Counted from the first letter of the stretch, positions 1 through 10,715 are shown. The stretch is 33,077 nucleotides of DNA from Asterionellopsis glacialis (GCA_014885115.2 WKLE02000813.1:1-33077); one strand, 5' to 3'. The notes: generated by a model not told the origin, from the sequence alone. A program made the numbers and translations.

Positions 1-41
1 GATTGATTCCTAAATAGTTTCTAAATTGTCACGAATCGAAA

Positions 42-1364
42 ATGTCGAATCCGCCTAGATATACGTGGATATCGTCACAGTAAGTTGCTCTAATTGATAG
101 CAGAGTTGATCGTTTTGTTTTGCATTATGACTGGAAATTATTATTTCTTTCTCTTGTTCCACACGTTACAGATTTACTTTTCAAATTAACTCTTGGCCCA
201 TCTGATTTACCAAAACCTGGAGACGGTTGGGTTGAGTTATCCAAGGTATCAGAAAAAAATCCAGACTACGATGCATTGGATGGATCTAATCTTGTGTTTA
301 AGATCAAAGTTACAAACGGTTATTACGTTTCTCAATCTGATATGGATGACATCCACAATGATACTGATACGATTGATTACAGTGAACATGTTCTTTCCTT
401 GGAAAGTGGTGATAAAGCTTTAGCACAAGCATGGGTACACAAGGATACCGGTGGAATTACTCCAAGTAGCAGCAGTCGAAAGGCTGTTTTATGGCTCATT
501 GGTAGGAATGATGTCTTTATGCATCCACATGTTGCCAAGGAATTATTTTTTGATGTACCAGAACAAACTATTGATTTGTATGTACTCAATTGGCGTTTTA
601 ATGGGCAAAATTTGAAACGAGGATTTGTTGATAATCCATATTATAATTCACATAATCCATGGGGTGATATGAATGTGTACATTGAAGAAATTGAATTGAT
701 CCTTGAATTGATTGAACAGAATGGACCGTATGATGCCGTTCTGGGGTATGGACACTCCACTGGTGCAGCGATTTTGTTAAATTATCTTATCGAAAGCAAG
801 GCAAATTCGACTATCGAGGACGATCGTAGCAGTATCTTTGATGTATTCCTTTTCAATTCACCCTTTCTTGATTGGAATCAAGCAGATGCCACAGAATTAA
901 TTCTAGAAAATTTGCCTGGCAGTTTAGAGAATAGTTTCTTCATGTCAGGACCCACACAAACACCAGAGGAATTTAAGGATACACCAATTATCTATCTCGG
1001 TAAAGAAATTGTTGTTAATGATAAATGGGCTAAAGGCATTTATTCCATGTACTATAGTGAATGGTCTATCCGAGTCAAGTACCGGGTACCCGTAACAGCT
1101 GGCTTTGCCCGTATGAACAATCAAGCCTTTGCTAAAATCAATAAAGGTGACATTACGTCTAAACCAACTATGGTCCTCACGTCAGAGTCAGACGACGTTT
1201 TAAGTTCAGAAGAAATAGTTTCTTTATCGGAAAATATAAATCAAGAACGAGAATTGCAGATCTACAGATACAATGAACATGATGTATTTTTGAGTCCTGA
1301 CTATGATGACACGCTTGCTGCCATTGCGGGTGCTAAAAAATTCCTTGAAGCCCACTTTTACTAA
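42..1364 (+). CDS. alpha/beta hydrolase (serine hydrolase, S33/Hydrolase_4-like)
   Basis: The frame is continuously open from 84 to the stop at 1362-1364. The nucleophile elbow reads GYGHSTGA near codon 213 of the frame counted from position 120. An acid candidate follows in SESDDV (about 359), and YNEHDVFLS (about 387) supplies the histidine, so the Ser-Asp-His order is complete. The substrate is unknown; such folds include lipases, esterases and aminopeptidases. The 5' end is unresolved. ATG at 42 lies in the same frame but meets TAA at 81. A good donor (GTAAGT at 80) and acceptor (pyrimidine tract, TTACAG ending 171) define a 92-nt intron, but joining 79 to 172 leaves the ATG out of phase. 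The first in-frame ATG inside the long frame is about 75 codons in, too late for the fold. The fold assignment is firm and the start is not. Confidence 0.8.
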
Positions 1365-1610
1365 GACTCTTGCGATAATTGAAAGTACAAAGAATAAATA
1401 ATATTTGGTGAAAATTTCATAGGTGTGATGCCATTATATATAGTACACTTGTTTATAAGTTCAATTTCTAATAGTATGTCTTCTGCTTATAAAATTTCAA
1501 AGCATCATGTTGTGTTGACATTTAATCAACTAATCTTAAAACAACACATGGTAGCAATAGCAAGTTTTTCGAAAAATGGCTAGCATGTTTGTACGAATTC
1601 ATATTTGCAG

Positions 1611-2069
1611 AGCATCTACGGTACAATCACTACAGACAAACTGATTGCCTTAGAAGCAAGGTATACCGCTTGCAACTTGTTCCACAGCCTCCCATGCTTC
1701 TTGGAGACATTCTCTTGGGATATCCTCCGGTAATTTTGCATATGCATCTTTTGAATTCAACATCTACCAAGGGTCCTCCAAACAACACAGTTTCATTCCA
1801 TACATTTGAAATGACCATACCATAGATAACAAACGTTACATTTCGCGAAACGTTTTTCTCAATCTGCATCATCTAATCCTTCTCCTGTATCATCCAATGG
1901 ATCTTCCAATTCTTACTTCCACATTATACCTGTAAATACGGAAAGAGCAATAGCAAATACGAAATTTGTTTGGAATGGCTACCAACACCAGCTACTCATG
2001 CATAATATGGACCTGCAAAGAATGGCTGTACAAGGATATAGAGTCTTGCAAAGGAACAAAGTCCTGTAG
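1611..2069 (+). pseudogene. possible relic or unrecognised split gene
   Basis: Two open segments look coding. The first, 1611-1729, follows an acceptor-like TTTGCAG and ends at a donor-like CG/GTAATT; its translation includes TDKLIALEARYTACNLFHS. The second, 1830-2069, is 80 sense-plus-stop codons without an initiating ATG and includes HNMDLQRMAVQGYRVLQR. I found no acceptor that joins them in phase, and no family is recognised. A minus-strand frame over the first part (1630-1872) is also open, so even the strand is uncertain. Confidence 0.2.
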
Positions 2070-3371
2070 GTGTCCTGTAAGCTTTTAAAAATCTTACAGT
2101 TTCCCATTGAATCATCTATAGTGAATGATACTGATTCATACGAGAAGAGCTGCCTCGTTTCCTGGTAATCCAGACCCCCTTCAGTTGTTCCACTGTCAAT
2201 GTCAAACGTTGCATTTTGTTTGTATACATCTTGTAAACAATTTTGTTGAATTGGACGGACCATTTCTCTTGTCTGTTATTTGTGTGTGTGTATGTAGTGA
2301 CAACAAAGAGCAATACCAGTTTTCGTAAGTTTTTAAAAAACAGTATTTGTAAGAAGCCTTCTTTTCGTGGATCACAGAGAAACATCATGGAATACAGAAT
2401 ATACTACTTCACTTACCTAACTGCACTTACCTTGCGTCCTTTTGTACTGTAAGGATAAATACTTCAATTCACAATAAGAAAAAGGGAAAAAATGATTAAC
2501 GCATACGGGAATGACACCAGGAGTAATAGAACCCTTGTTTGAATGTTTCTACACGATTTGTGATTGAATTTCCAATTGCTGTAAACACATTTATTTAAAA
2601 AAAAAAACACAAACATAGTACTCTTTTATATTTTATAATACTTTACCACTTGAAAAGTCTTACATACTTGGTATACTCCATGGAATTATCTTTCGTTTTG
2701 ATATAATATACCCGGTACCAGCAGACGGACAGATCTTTTAATTTGTGTGCATGCTACTGTATCTTCGGGAGGGCGGGTAGTTGGTGCGGATAAAAAAAAT
2801 GATACCGGTACACCGGCGGCTATCATCCTCCAGCATGTCTTACATTGTCATTACATTGGCAACTGACAACACTCATTTTTAATGTGTTTGAATATTATTT
2901 ATCATCGATGACAATGACGATAACATTATGGGGTTATTTCCAATGAAAAAAGAGGGGATATAAAAATCTACTAGGAGTAGAACATAAAGCCAATAATGTA
3001 TAATAAGTACTTAACATTGACCCGCCCCAGTCTGAAATCGTATATTGGATTGTACTGACTCTCACATAATATTTCCTAGAGTAACGTCTAACCTACACCC
3101 CTTTCAATTTTTGAAAAAAACGAAAAATCAATCCGTTGCGCTTAGGCCGCTTACAAGGTAGGCTTGGAAGTGGGCGGTGCGTGTAAAAAAATTCATAAAA
3201 ACTGACTGACTATGATGTACCGTACGAGCCGTACAGGTACTGGTAATAAGTATTTTGTACACCCCTTTTAGTTACCGTGCCACGACCTCCTTTGGGGGGA
3301 GCAGATAGTCATATCTCTAAAAAACAAGACTGCAAAAGCACTCGCTTTGTGCCTAGTCTATATCGTACATG

Positions 3372-3390
3372 GTCTCTCTCTCTCTCTCTT
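3372..3390. repeat. CT dinucleotide microsatellite
   Basis: A run of CT dinucleotides followed by CTTTCTCC lies about 250 bases upstream of the ATG at 3637. Pyrimidine runs of this kind are common in 5' flanks and untranslated regions; nothing more can be said from the sequence. Confidence 0.6.
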
Positions 3391-3636
3391 TCTCCGGTCC
3401 TCTTGCATAATTATATCTCTGACTATCAGACCTCTCTCACTCGTACGAGAAGACTGCCCCTCTTTTGAGTCCTCCAGTCATAGAGAGTAGACTACTCCAA
3501 CAATCCCTTTTGCACTACAAGCTTTACTGTCTGCTTTCCCCTTTCAGATTGTTCATATCATTGAGATTGCCATTGTAAAAATCAAAACTCTGTCAGTCAT
3601 TGCACAACAAGCGTAACCGCAATACTACCAAAAATC

Positions 3637-6600
3637 ATGAGTGATCCCTCTTCTTCAAGTGCAAGTAGTAGTAGTTCTTCTTCTTCTACATCGTCTGCAC
3701 TGCCACAAATATTAACACGAAGCATTTTACCTACCTTGATGGCAGATTTAGATGCAGGGGATGTGATTGAATGTTATGCTTTAACACGTAAAGCACCCCT
3801 TCATTTTGAATTAATACCCCAATCAAATAGTGAAGACGATGAATCAACACGACAACGATGGATGGAAGAGACTACTACTACTGCTGCTGCTGCAACGACG
3901 ACGACGACGATGACTGGTACGAATCCTTTGGATTCTCCAGAGGACAAGGATGATACAACCAACAACCATACAAATAATAATCCACAAACACCCACACAAC
4001 AAGAATCACACGATACGAAAACTACCACCACTACGACAACACCGAATCAACCTGAAAAATTAATCATGGTTCAAAAAAATGCTATTGGATTACGATATTC
4101 ACCACCACCTAATTCCAATAAACCTAAGATGGAACTTACCTTGGAATATGGTCCTCAACGGCTAGGTGCCTTACAAAAAGAATCCATGCCCTTGGTTCAT
4201 ATTTCCCATCAAGATTCATTTGTGACATGGGAAAATGAAGGGAAAATATATTATACCACAACCTTGGAACAAAAGAGTTTTGGTAGTAGTAGTACAATGA
4301 AAACGACAACCATGAATGCTGACAATAATGGGACCAGTAGCACCAGTCATACAGGTACAGGGAGTAGTGATACTACCAATACCTTTCACAACAACAACAA
4401 TAATAATAATAATAACATGATGGACGACACTAATGTAGTGGTCTGGGATTCTGCCTATTACATGACTAGTGTCACCGGTACCGTCTTGCATCAAATTTTA
4501 GATTGGGCCATTGAGTATCCCTCGGACCATCCACGGTATCAACCATTTCATGTTATTTTAGAAAATGGAAAAACCAAATTAAAATCTTCTTCGAGTCATG
4601 ATTTTTTATCCAGTATATGGACTCACATGGCCAATGTTGGAGTTGTCCTACGTCCCATTTTGCCACCACCCGAATATGTCGTACGATTCCATACGTCTTC
4701 CATAACTAAAGTAACATCTCAATCCTACGTCCAAGATTTGGTATTGGAACAACAAAATGATCGAACACCACCACTCCCCCCCACAACCAATACGGCTGGT
4801 ATCCCATCACAACAACAACAACAACAACAACAACAAATGACAGTTGCAGAAGAAGCTACTCTGTTTTTTCAAAAGATGTATAATTGTGCATCAGCCATTG
4901 CTACAGGGAATTATCAACAATATGAATCACCTACACCCGCACCCATCACAGCAAGTCCTAGTCTTGTACCTAGTAGTAGTCCTACACAACAACAACAACA
5001 ACAACAACAACAAGATGATGATGATGATAATGATACACAAAATGGAGAAGGAACAATGGATAATGAATCGGTGGTTGATGACGACGTTGAAAATGTGGAG
5101 GATGAAAATGACGAAAAGAATACTATTGTTTCTAATGATGACGAGGATAATACGAATGATGTTGTTGATAATGAAAATGACGAATTAAATGATGATAATC
5201 AAGATGAAACCATGGATCAAGAGGATTATTATGAGGATGATACGAATGATGTTCTTGATAATGATAATGAAGAAGACATTGATCAAGAGAATAATGAGGA
5301 GGAGGATAATGAGGAGGAGGAAGAAGAAACTGAAACAGAAGCAACAAATTCAGAAGAAAACGATGATGAAGAAGACGAGACTTTTGAAGACACGGAGAAC
5401 AATCAGATAATTGAGGAGGATGACGTAGCAGACGACGAAAATGGTCTAACTCGTCGTCAACAACAAAAAGGTCAACGTCAAAGGCGTGAGAAGAAAAAAA
5501 CATTGCTGGATAGTAACATTTCCAACAAAAATCAATATCGTCATGCAGATGAGGATTTTGATATCATGCCACAAGTAGATCCTACTAACAGCATGGATGA
5601 AAACGAGGAAGAGTCCAATAAGAATGAAAATGATATTATTGTTTATGATGATGAGGATGGCAATGAAAGTGATATTACTCCATCGTCTGTTCCTTCCAAA
5701 TCTACGTCTTCAACAACCAAGACAAAAGTAAAAACAACCAAAGCATCTCCATCCATATCACCCACGATTCGCAATACGAATGATGAATATCATGATAGAA
5801 ATCCAAGTGCTTCTCCTAGTACGAGTAGTCCTATTTCTTCACCAGCTTCAACATCTGGGGGCACCAAAGATGAAGCAGCCGCAGCAACACAGGCTGCGAA
5901 TGAAGCCAAGGAGGCAGCAGCACAAGCCAAGGAGGCGGCTCATACAGATGCTGAAAACAAAGCAGCTACAGCTGCCGAGGCTGCTGCCAATGCTGCTCAA
6001 AAGGCTGCCGATGCAACATCGAATGCCAAGGCCAAGCATTCTATGGATAAATTAAAAAGTGGTGATGGTGAATTAGTTACACAGGTCCTACGTGCATGCT
6101 TTGAAGATCCTAAATTTGGTATCATGGTACAACCGCCACCTTTCGAGGTTGTCATCTCTGGAAAAGGGGAAAATGAAGGGAAAGGAAGAGACGGTGGCGA
6201 TGAGGATGTTGACAACGGTAACAATCGTGAAATAGACGAAACATCGAATGAAAACGAAGATGAAGAAACCAACAATTCAACTACTTCTACTACCACAACA
6301 ACGACATTGATACAACCACCACCATCACGTATTGCATATTTGTATTTGGATGGAACCAACTATTATCGCTTAAATTTGACATATCCATATATGGATGTAG
6401 CTTTGATTAATCATCCATTACCTACTGTCCCACCAGCGCCTGCTAGTACAGGTGGTGATATGATTGATTGGATGTTGGCCATATTAGTTATTTGTTTGTT
6501 AGTATTGGGTATATTAGCCACGCTACAACAAATGGGTATGAAAATATTATTCCCGCATTTGCAGCATTGGTTCTTTTCACCCACTCACACTGATTACGAA

Positions 6601-7509
6601 GATGCCAAAAAACAAGATGATGAAATACGTCATAAAAATAAAGGAGCAACGAAGGGTCAAGGATATGCACATAGTTTTGGTCAAGATGTAATACCATTTA
6701 GTATGGGTGGACGGAGACCACAAGACATGAACGGTAATACAATTTTATCTGCAGGTGGACGAATCCATCACCATAGTCGTCATCATCGACCTTACACAGA
6801 TACGCCACTTTCAAATGATAATATTAATAATGGTCTTGGAAGAGGAGTAGATACTGATCAGGATGATCATAATGGTGATATGATTCATCATCATGATACA
6901 GAATTAGGTGATTTGGAAATGGTAGTATCACCACCTGTAAGTACAAAAATAAAGAAGAAAACATCGAAATCCAAACAAAAACAGCGGAAAGGGAGTGCCA
7001 TATTATTACCTCAGGAATCATCTTCTTTAAACGATGGAGATTCTTCGGGTCAGAATGGCGGTGTTGGTTGTGCATCCTCTTTATCATCATCGAATGGTGG
7101 TGGAAGTAATAGTCAACATCAACTTGCAGTCGATGTCATGGATCAATTAGACCGTATCAAGGGTGGGTTAGAAGATGATTTTGTAGTTGAAGGATTGGAT
7201 GGTGGCAATGTTGTTGCAGATGGTAATGGTGTTGGACGTTCTTCTGTTACTTCCTCCATCATGAAATCACCACCTCAACGGAATAATAGTGCACCACCTG
7301 ATATTTTAGGTCAACCAATTATCCCCCCAAGATTAGCACGGGATCCTGATTTAGTGGACTTGCCACATTTAAAATCATCATCTAAAGTTGCCACACCTGC
7401 TGGTGGTCCTGGAGGTGGTGGTAGTGGTTCTAATAGTGCAAGTCGAAGCAGATCGAATAGTGGCAGTAGCAAGGATAGTACATCCGCTGCTGTCTTTACC
7501 GTCATTTAG
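3637..7509 (+). CDS. large low-complexity single-pass membrane protein, function unknown
   Basis: Open frame of 1290 codons from a clean ATG, with no intron needed. Two blocks look folded. An N-terminal block (about 20-375) contains MELTLEYGPQRLG (about 165-178) and a segment around VVWDSAYYMTSVTGTVLHQ. A block at about 800-925 ends in RIAYLYLDGTNYYRLNLTY. One strong transmembrane helix follows at about 944-968 (DWMLAILVICLLVLGILATL), then a roughly 320-residue hydrophilic tail rich in His, Gly and Ser. Between the blocks are poly-Gln tracts encoded by CAA runs, a very acidic stretch (about 460-605) and an Ala-rich helix-forming stretch (about 745-803). No N-terminal signal peptide is visible, so topology is unclear. 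A receptor- or sensor-like layout is conceivable but is only inference; I do not recognise the family. Confidence 0.85.
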   Translation: MSDPSSSSASSSSSSSSTSSALPQILTRSILPTLMADLDAGDVIECYALTRKAPLHFELIPQSNSEDDESTRQRWMEETTTTAAAATTTTTMTGTNPLDSPEDKDDTTNNHTNNNPQTPTQQESHDTKTTTTTTTPNQPEKLIMVQKNAIGLRYSPPPNSNKPKMELTLEYGPQRLGALQKESMPLVHISHQDSFVTWENEGKIYYTTTLEQKSFGSSSTMKTTTMNADNNGTSSTSHTGTGSSDTTNTFHNNNNNNNNNMMDDTNVVVWDSAYYMTSVTGTVLHQILDWAIEYPSDHPRYQPFHVILENGKTKLKSSSSHDFLSSIWTHMANVGVVLRPILPPPEYVVRFHTSSITKVTSQSYVQDLVLEQQNDRTPPLPPTTNTAGIPSQQQQQQQQQMTVAEEATLFFQKMYNCASAIATGNYQQYESPTPAPITASPSLVPSSSPTQQQQQQQQQDDDDDNDTQNGEGTMDNESVVDDDVENVEDENDEKNTIVSNDDEDNTNDVVDNENDELNDDNQDETMDQEDYYEDDTNDVLDNDNEEDIDQENNEEEDNEEEEEETETEATNSEENDDEEDETFEDTENNQIIEEDDVADDENGLTRRQQQKGQRQRREKKKTLLDSNISNKNQYRHADEDFDIMPQVDPTNSMDENEEESNKNENDIIVYDDEDGNESDITPSSVPSKSTSSTTKTKVKTTKASPSISPTIRNTNDEYHDRNPSASPSTSSPISSPASTSGGTKDEAAAATQAANEAKEAAAQAKEAAHTDAENKAATAAEAAANAAQKAADATSNAKAKHSMDKLKSGDGELVTQVLRACFEDPKFGIMVQPPPFEVVISGKGENEGKGRDGGDEDVDNGNNREIDETSNENEDEETNNSTTSTTTTTTLIQPPPSRIAYLYLDGTNYYRLNLTYPYMDVALINHPLPTVPPAPASTGGDMIDWMLAILVICLLVLGILATLQQMGMKILFPHLQHWFFSPTHTDYEDAKKQDDEIRHKNKGATKGQGYAHSFGQDVIPFSMGGRRPQDMNGNTILSAGGRIHHHSRHHRPYTDTPLSNDNINNGLGRGVDTDQDDHNGDMIHHHDTELGDLEMVVSPPVSTKIKKKTSKSKQKQRKGSAILLPQESSSLNDGDSSGQNGGVGCASSLSSSNGGGSNSQHQLAVDVMDQLDRIKGGLEDDFVVEGLDGGNVVADGNGVGRSSVTSSIMKSPPQRNNSAPPDILGQPIIPPRLARDPDLVDLPHLKSSSKVATPAGGPGGGGSGSNSASRSRSNSGSSKDSTSAAVFTVI
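4810..4836 (+). repeat. CAA trinucleotide repeat (poly-Gln)
   Basis: A run of CAA codons inside the 1290-residue gene encodes a poly-Gln tract; a second similar run is at about 4987-5013. Both are pure CAA with little CAG, which suggests slippage rather than selection on codon choice. Confidence 0.85.
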
Positions 7510-8783
7510 GCTAAACATAATACACATTGAATTAGTAGCAAATTTTAATTCGCATTCATGACACGGACTGTGACTGTCTTTCTGTTTTTTCTTACTTTCT
7601 GCAATGTCATCATTTTTATTGTGTGCCATCCGCTTCAAATCTCACTGTAGGTACTATTATTTTTTATGTTTCCCACATTCACAAGGTGTCACAGAAACAA
7701 ACGCACACTAGTAGTTATCAAAAATGTGGTAAAAGTGAACAACATGTCCAAGGTTCTCTACCAATGTACAGAGTCTATCAACAACCAATAGGATGTCGTC
7801 GTATCATGAACCCGCCGTAGTGCATCCTACGTACATTTCAGTAGTGGCGAGAATAGTTTGGTCAAGACACCTATAATGCCTATTAATTAATTAGTCAAGA
7901 GAAATATCAATTACGTACAGGTAGTGTACCTGGTACTTTGAATCCATGATTAATGCTTTCTGTACGAGTACAGGTAGTACTTATAGGTGACTGAAATGTA
8001 CAGGTATAATACATATTTTATTTTGATATCAGATTTACCAGAATGTTGTATTAATATGTGCAACCGTTTGAAAAAACGGGCGGGAATTGGACATACACGC
8101 AAGAGGCTGGGCAACCCGCTGAATCCTCCTCATCTTGATAGATATGCATGAATCGGAGATTCCGTTACGCCACCTTGTCCCATCGTACGTGCATGAGTTG
8201 GAGGCTAGAAGGAGACAGACAGACGAGAAAGTAGATTTGTTACTTTTCGATGGATGTTTGTAAGCTACTATTTTTGTTGCTACAAAGATCCGAGATTAGA
8301 ACAAATTCTTTTTCTCTCAAGAAAAAGGATCCTTGACTCCGGTGTGGGCGGGCGGGAAACGAAAAATCTTCTCTCATGGCTAGGACTCTATTTCCAACGC
8401 CATCGTAACAATCAACCGAAACAAGAATCAACAAATTTGTGAGGAAACTTTTGCTCTAAACTCAGACCGATGTAGGTGAGGGATAGCGCTTACCAGTAGC
8501 GCGAGGGAAGGACAGACTCTTAACGCGCCAAGCGCGTGAGACAGGAAGGCACTTCCAGGGGAAAGCTTAACTGCCAAATATCAAGATATTATCATTTTAC
8601 ACCATATTTATCATTATCATTTTATCATACGCAAATTCTTATCGATTGTGTGCTATTGCATAATATGAGTTGCACAAGCAGCATTCAGTAGCATTATCAT
8701 TGTTTCCTCAAATCCATGCTTTAAACAGTATCTGGTAAAACAGCAACGGACGACCACGACGAAATAGCACTACCTTTGAAATC
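7510..8783. other. spacer without recognised gene
   Basis: 1.27 kb between two plus-strand genes. Short open frames here have no domain or codon character that I trust. Notable content: GTAC-rich palindromic motifs at about 7913-8006 (for example GTACCTGGTAC) and two small GC-rich inverted repeats at 8485-8537. The last roughly 200 bases, with TATCATTATCATTTTATC, are the AT-rich 5' flank of the gene at 8784. Confidence 0.55.
8486..8537. other. pair of short GC-rich inverted repeats
   Basis: GCGCT/AGCGC (8486-8490 with 8498-8502, 7-nt loop) and ACGCGC/GCGCGT (8523-8528 with 8532-8537, 3-nt loop) stand out from the AT-rich surroundings. They could form two hairpins in a transcript or be protein-binding palindromes. 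No known RNA family is recognised. Confidence 0.3.
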
Positions 8784-10715
8784 ATGGTTATTCATCACAG
8801 AACTGTACTTTGTTCTGTTCCGCTTTTTCTGTCATTGTCGAATGCCAGTCAATTACAGAATAGTATCAACAATAACAAGGGCAATCAACGCTTGCTCGAC
8901 GAGGATCATCATGAATTTAACGATATTCTATCTGGTCGTACTACTTTTCAATTAGAAAAATGCACTACTGTGCCATTATTAGTTGAAGAAAATGACCACA
9001 CCCACCACAACCGAGAAGAGTATTATGGTGGTGTACCATCCGAATATTTGATCACCTTGAGTAGTGTCGAAAGAGAAGTTGAATGTGGTGATGAGTATGA
9101 CAATCCAGCAGTGGAAAAATCTTCCCATGTTTTGTTGCTAAACGATTACGTAGAAATTATTGGGGACTACCATCTTATTGCGCAAGAAACGAAATGTTAT
9201 GTGTGTTTACAACATTGTATGAAAGATGAGAACAACCGTTTTCGATCTCTTGAAGATTCTAATTGGATGATTGCCGAGGAGGAAAAAAATAAGTTTTGTG
9301 ACATTTGTGTCAACGAATGTTACTATATAGAAGATATGGAAGAAAATGGATACATTGATGCTACAGAATTTTTAAATTGTCAACAGATATATGTACCAGA
9401 AAACGATGATGAAGCTACACTTTATGCTGGTCCATATTGTGGTAGTAGGAACTATGCAATTGATATTGGTGTGTTTTATGATGAAGAATGTACAATCAGT
9501 AATCCCAACGAAAACGTAGAGGATTACCTTTTAAACGAAAATGGCTATCAAATGAAATTAAGTTATGCATTGTTAAGACTCGTTGGATCCCAGGGTGAAG
9601 ATTCATGTATGTCATGCAATGCGTACCGAAATAATGATCTTCATTTACCATGGGGGTTAATTGATGAGGATGAACGCAGGGACTGGGAAGACACGGTGGA
9701 AGAAACGTGTTCAACTTTATTTTCCTTGGCTCAAGAATTTGAACATGAACATGAACATGAACATGAACATGAACATGAACATGAACATGAACATGAACAT
9801 GAACAAGGAGAAGAAAACCATGACGATGACGAAGTAGAAAATACGGATTACATACAATTGGAAAAATGTAATACAGAAATCATACCTACATTGTCGGGGG
9901 TTGCAGCGTCATCTCGAAGTAGCACAACAACAACAACAATCACGCCTACCAAACAGTTTGCAACTGTACATGTAAAATCCAATTGCTACGCAGAAGAACC
10001 CAAGGCAACATTAGTAATGGAACTTGAAACATATCTTGAACACGTTGTGCGGTTTCGTGAAATTGAACATGAAAAGAAATGTAACCAGTGCGACGAACTA
10101 TGCCTTCGACGACACTTGGAACAAGGTCATGATGACCATGATTATCAAGAATGTGATTTATGTGAGGAACAATGTTACAGAAGCACAGATGAATATTATC
10201 AGGCATCCGAGTTCATCAAGTGTGGTGCAATCAAGATTTCCGAGAATGGCACTAATCTTTATGCTGGACCGAGATGTGCTGGTGAAGGAAGTTTAACCAT
10301 TGAGATTGGGGTATTCCTGGATGAGGAATGCACCGTGTTAGATCCTACAAAAAAGGTAGAAGATTATGTAGCAGACAGGGAGGTGGGAGCAAACAGCTAT
10401 ACTAGCCCCCAACTCGACTATACGCTTCTGGAAAGTGCGTACGATTCTTGTATTTCTTGTATTGGACGATCTGAAGGTTCGTATGACTTTTATTATCCAT
10501 CTGATTTTTGGATGGATATGTTTGATGTTTCTCAAACAATGTGCTCGAATCTTTTCAAAGCTGGTGCAAATTTTGAATTTTCATCACCAGCAACATCAAT
10601 TACTCAGCAACCATCGCAAGCACCAACAACCACATCATCATCGGTAGTTGTGGGCATTTCATCACTACATGTGCTTCTTTCGACCTTGGTTTTTGTCACC
10701 ATGATGTCTACATAA
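8784..10715 (+). CDS. secreted or surface protein with two duplicated Cys-rich modules
   Basis: 643 residues. The N-terminus looks like a signal peptide (hydrophobic stretch LCSVPLFLSLSNA, about 9-21). The C-terminus ends in a Ser/Thr/Pro linker and a short hydrophobic tail (about 617-643), as in a membrane or GPI anchor. Two modules align along their length: about 55-325 and 357-600. Each begins QLEKC and has a CxxC-x(2)-C type knuckle (CYVCLQHC and CNQCDELC), a second one (CDICVNEC and CDLCEEQC), then LYAGPYC or LYAGPRC, an IGVF.DEEC block, a DSCxSC motif and a final Cys in EETCSTLF or QTMCSNLF. I know related LYAGP..C...GVF.DEEC proteins from diatoms only as uncharacterised secreted proteins. 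A cell-surface or frustule-associated role is inference. A (GAACAT)10 minisatellite links the modules. Confidence 0.88.
   Translation: MVIHHRTVLCSVPLFLSLSNASQLQNSINNNKGNQRLLDEDHHEFNDILSGRTTFQLEKCTTVPLLVEENDHTHHNREEYYGGVPSEYLITLSSVEREVECGDEYDNPAVEKSSHVLLLNDYVEIIGDYHLIAQETKCYVCLQHCMKDENNRFRSLEDSNWMIAEEEKNKFCDICVNECYYIEDMEENGYIDATEFLNCQQIYVPENDDEATLYAGPYCGSRNYAIDIGVFYDEECTISNPNENVEDYLLNENGYQMKLSYALLRLVGSQGEDSCMSCNAYRNNDLHLPWGLIDEDERRDWEDTVEETCSTLFSLAQEFEHEHEHEHEHEHEHEHEHEHEQGEENHDDDEVENTDYIQLEKCNTEIIPTLSGVAASSRSSTTTTTITPTKQFATVHVKSNCYAEEPKATLVMELETYLEHVVRFREIEHEKKCNQCDELCLRRHLEQGHDDHDYQECDLCEEQCYRSTDEYYQASEFIKCGAIKISENGTNLYAGPRCAGEGSLTIEIGVFLDEECTVLDPTKKVEDYVADREVGANSYTSPQLDYTLLESAYDSCISCIGRSEGSYDFYYPSDFWMDMFDVSQTMCSNLFKAGANFEFSSPATSITQQPSQAPTTTSSSVVVGISSLHVLLSTLVFVTMMST
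9741..9806 (+). repeat. (GAACAT)10 minisatellite coding (Glu-His)10
   Basis: Ten perfect copies of GAACAT at 9741-9800, followed by GAACAA (Glu-Gln), lie in frame inside the linker between the two Cys-rich modules. The perfect identity at nucleotide level points to recent expansion or slippage. The alternating Glu-His product could bind metal ions or respond to pH, but that is inference. Confidence 0.95.

Larger units (their letters stand above)
1365..3636. other. long spacer, mostly non-coding
   Basis: This 2.3 kb AT-rich spacer holds the 3' end of the hydrolase transcript unit, a weak coding relic at 1611-2069 (listed separately) and the 5' flank of the next gene. From about 2400 to 3600 I see no coding signal. 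It contains GTAC-rich palindromes (GGTACC at 2714-2719, TACCGGTA at 2803-2810, and a cluster near 3215-3242) and a CT dinucleotide run near 3372-3390. No tRNA-like or rRNA-like structure was recognised. Confidence 0.6.

Noticed and set aside
5132..5503. His/Leu/Asp-rich minus-strand frame of 123 codons
   Set aside because: It is the antisense of the poly-acidic repeat region of the 1290-residue gene.
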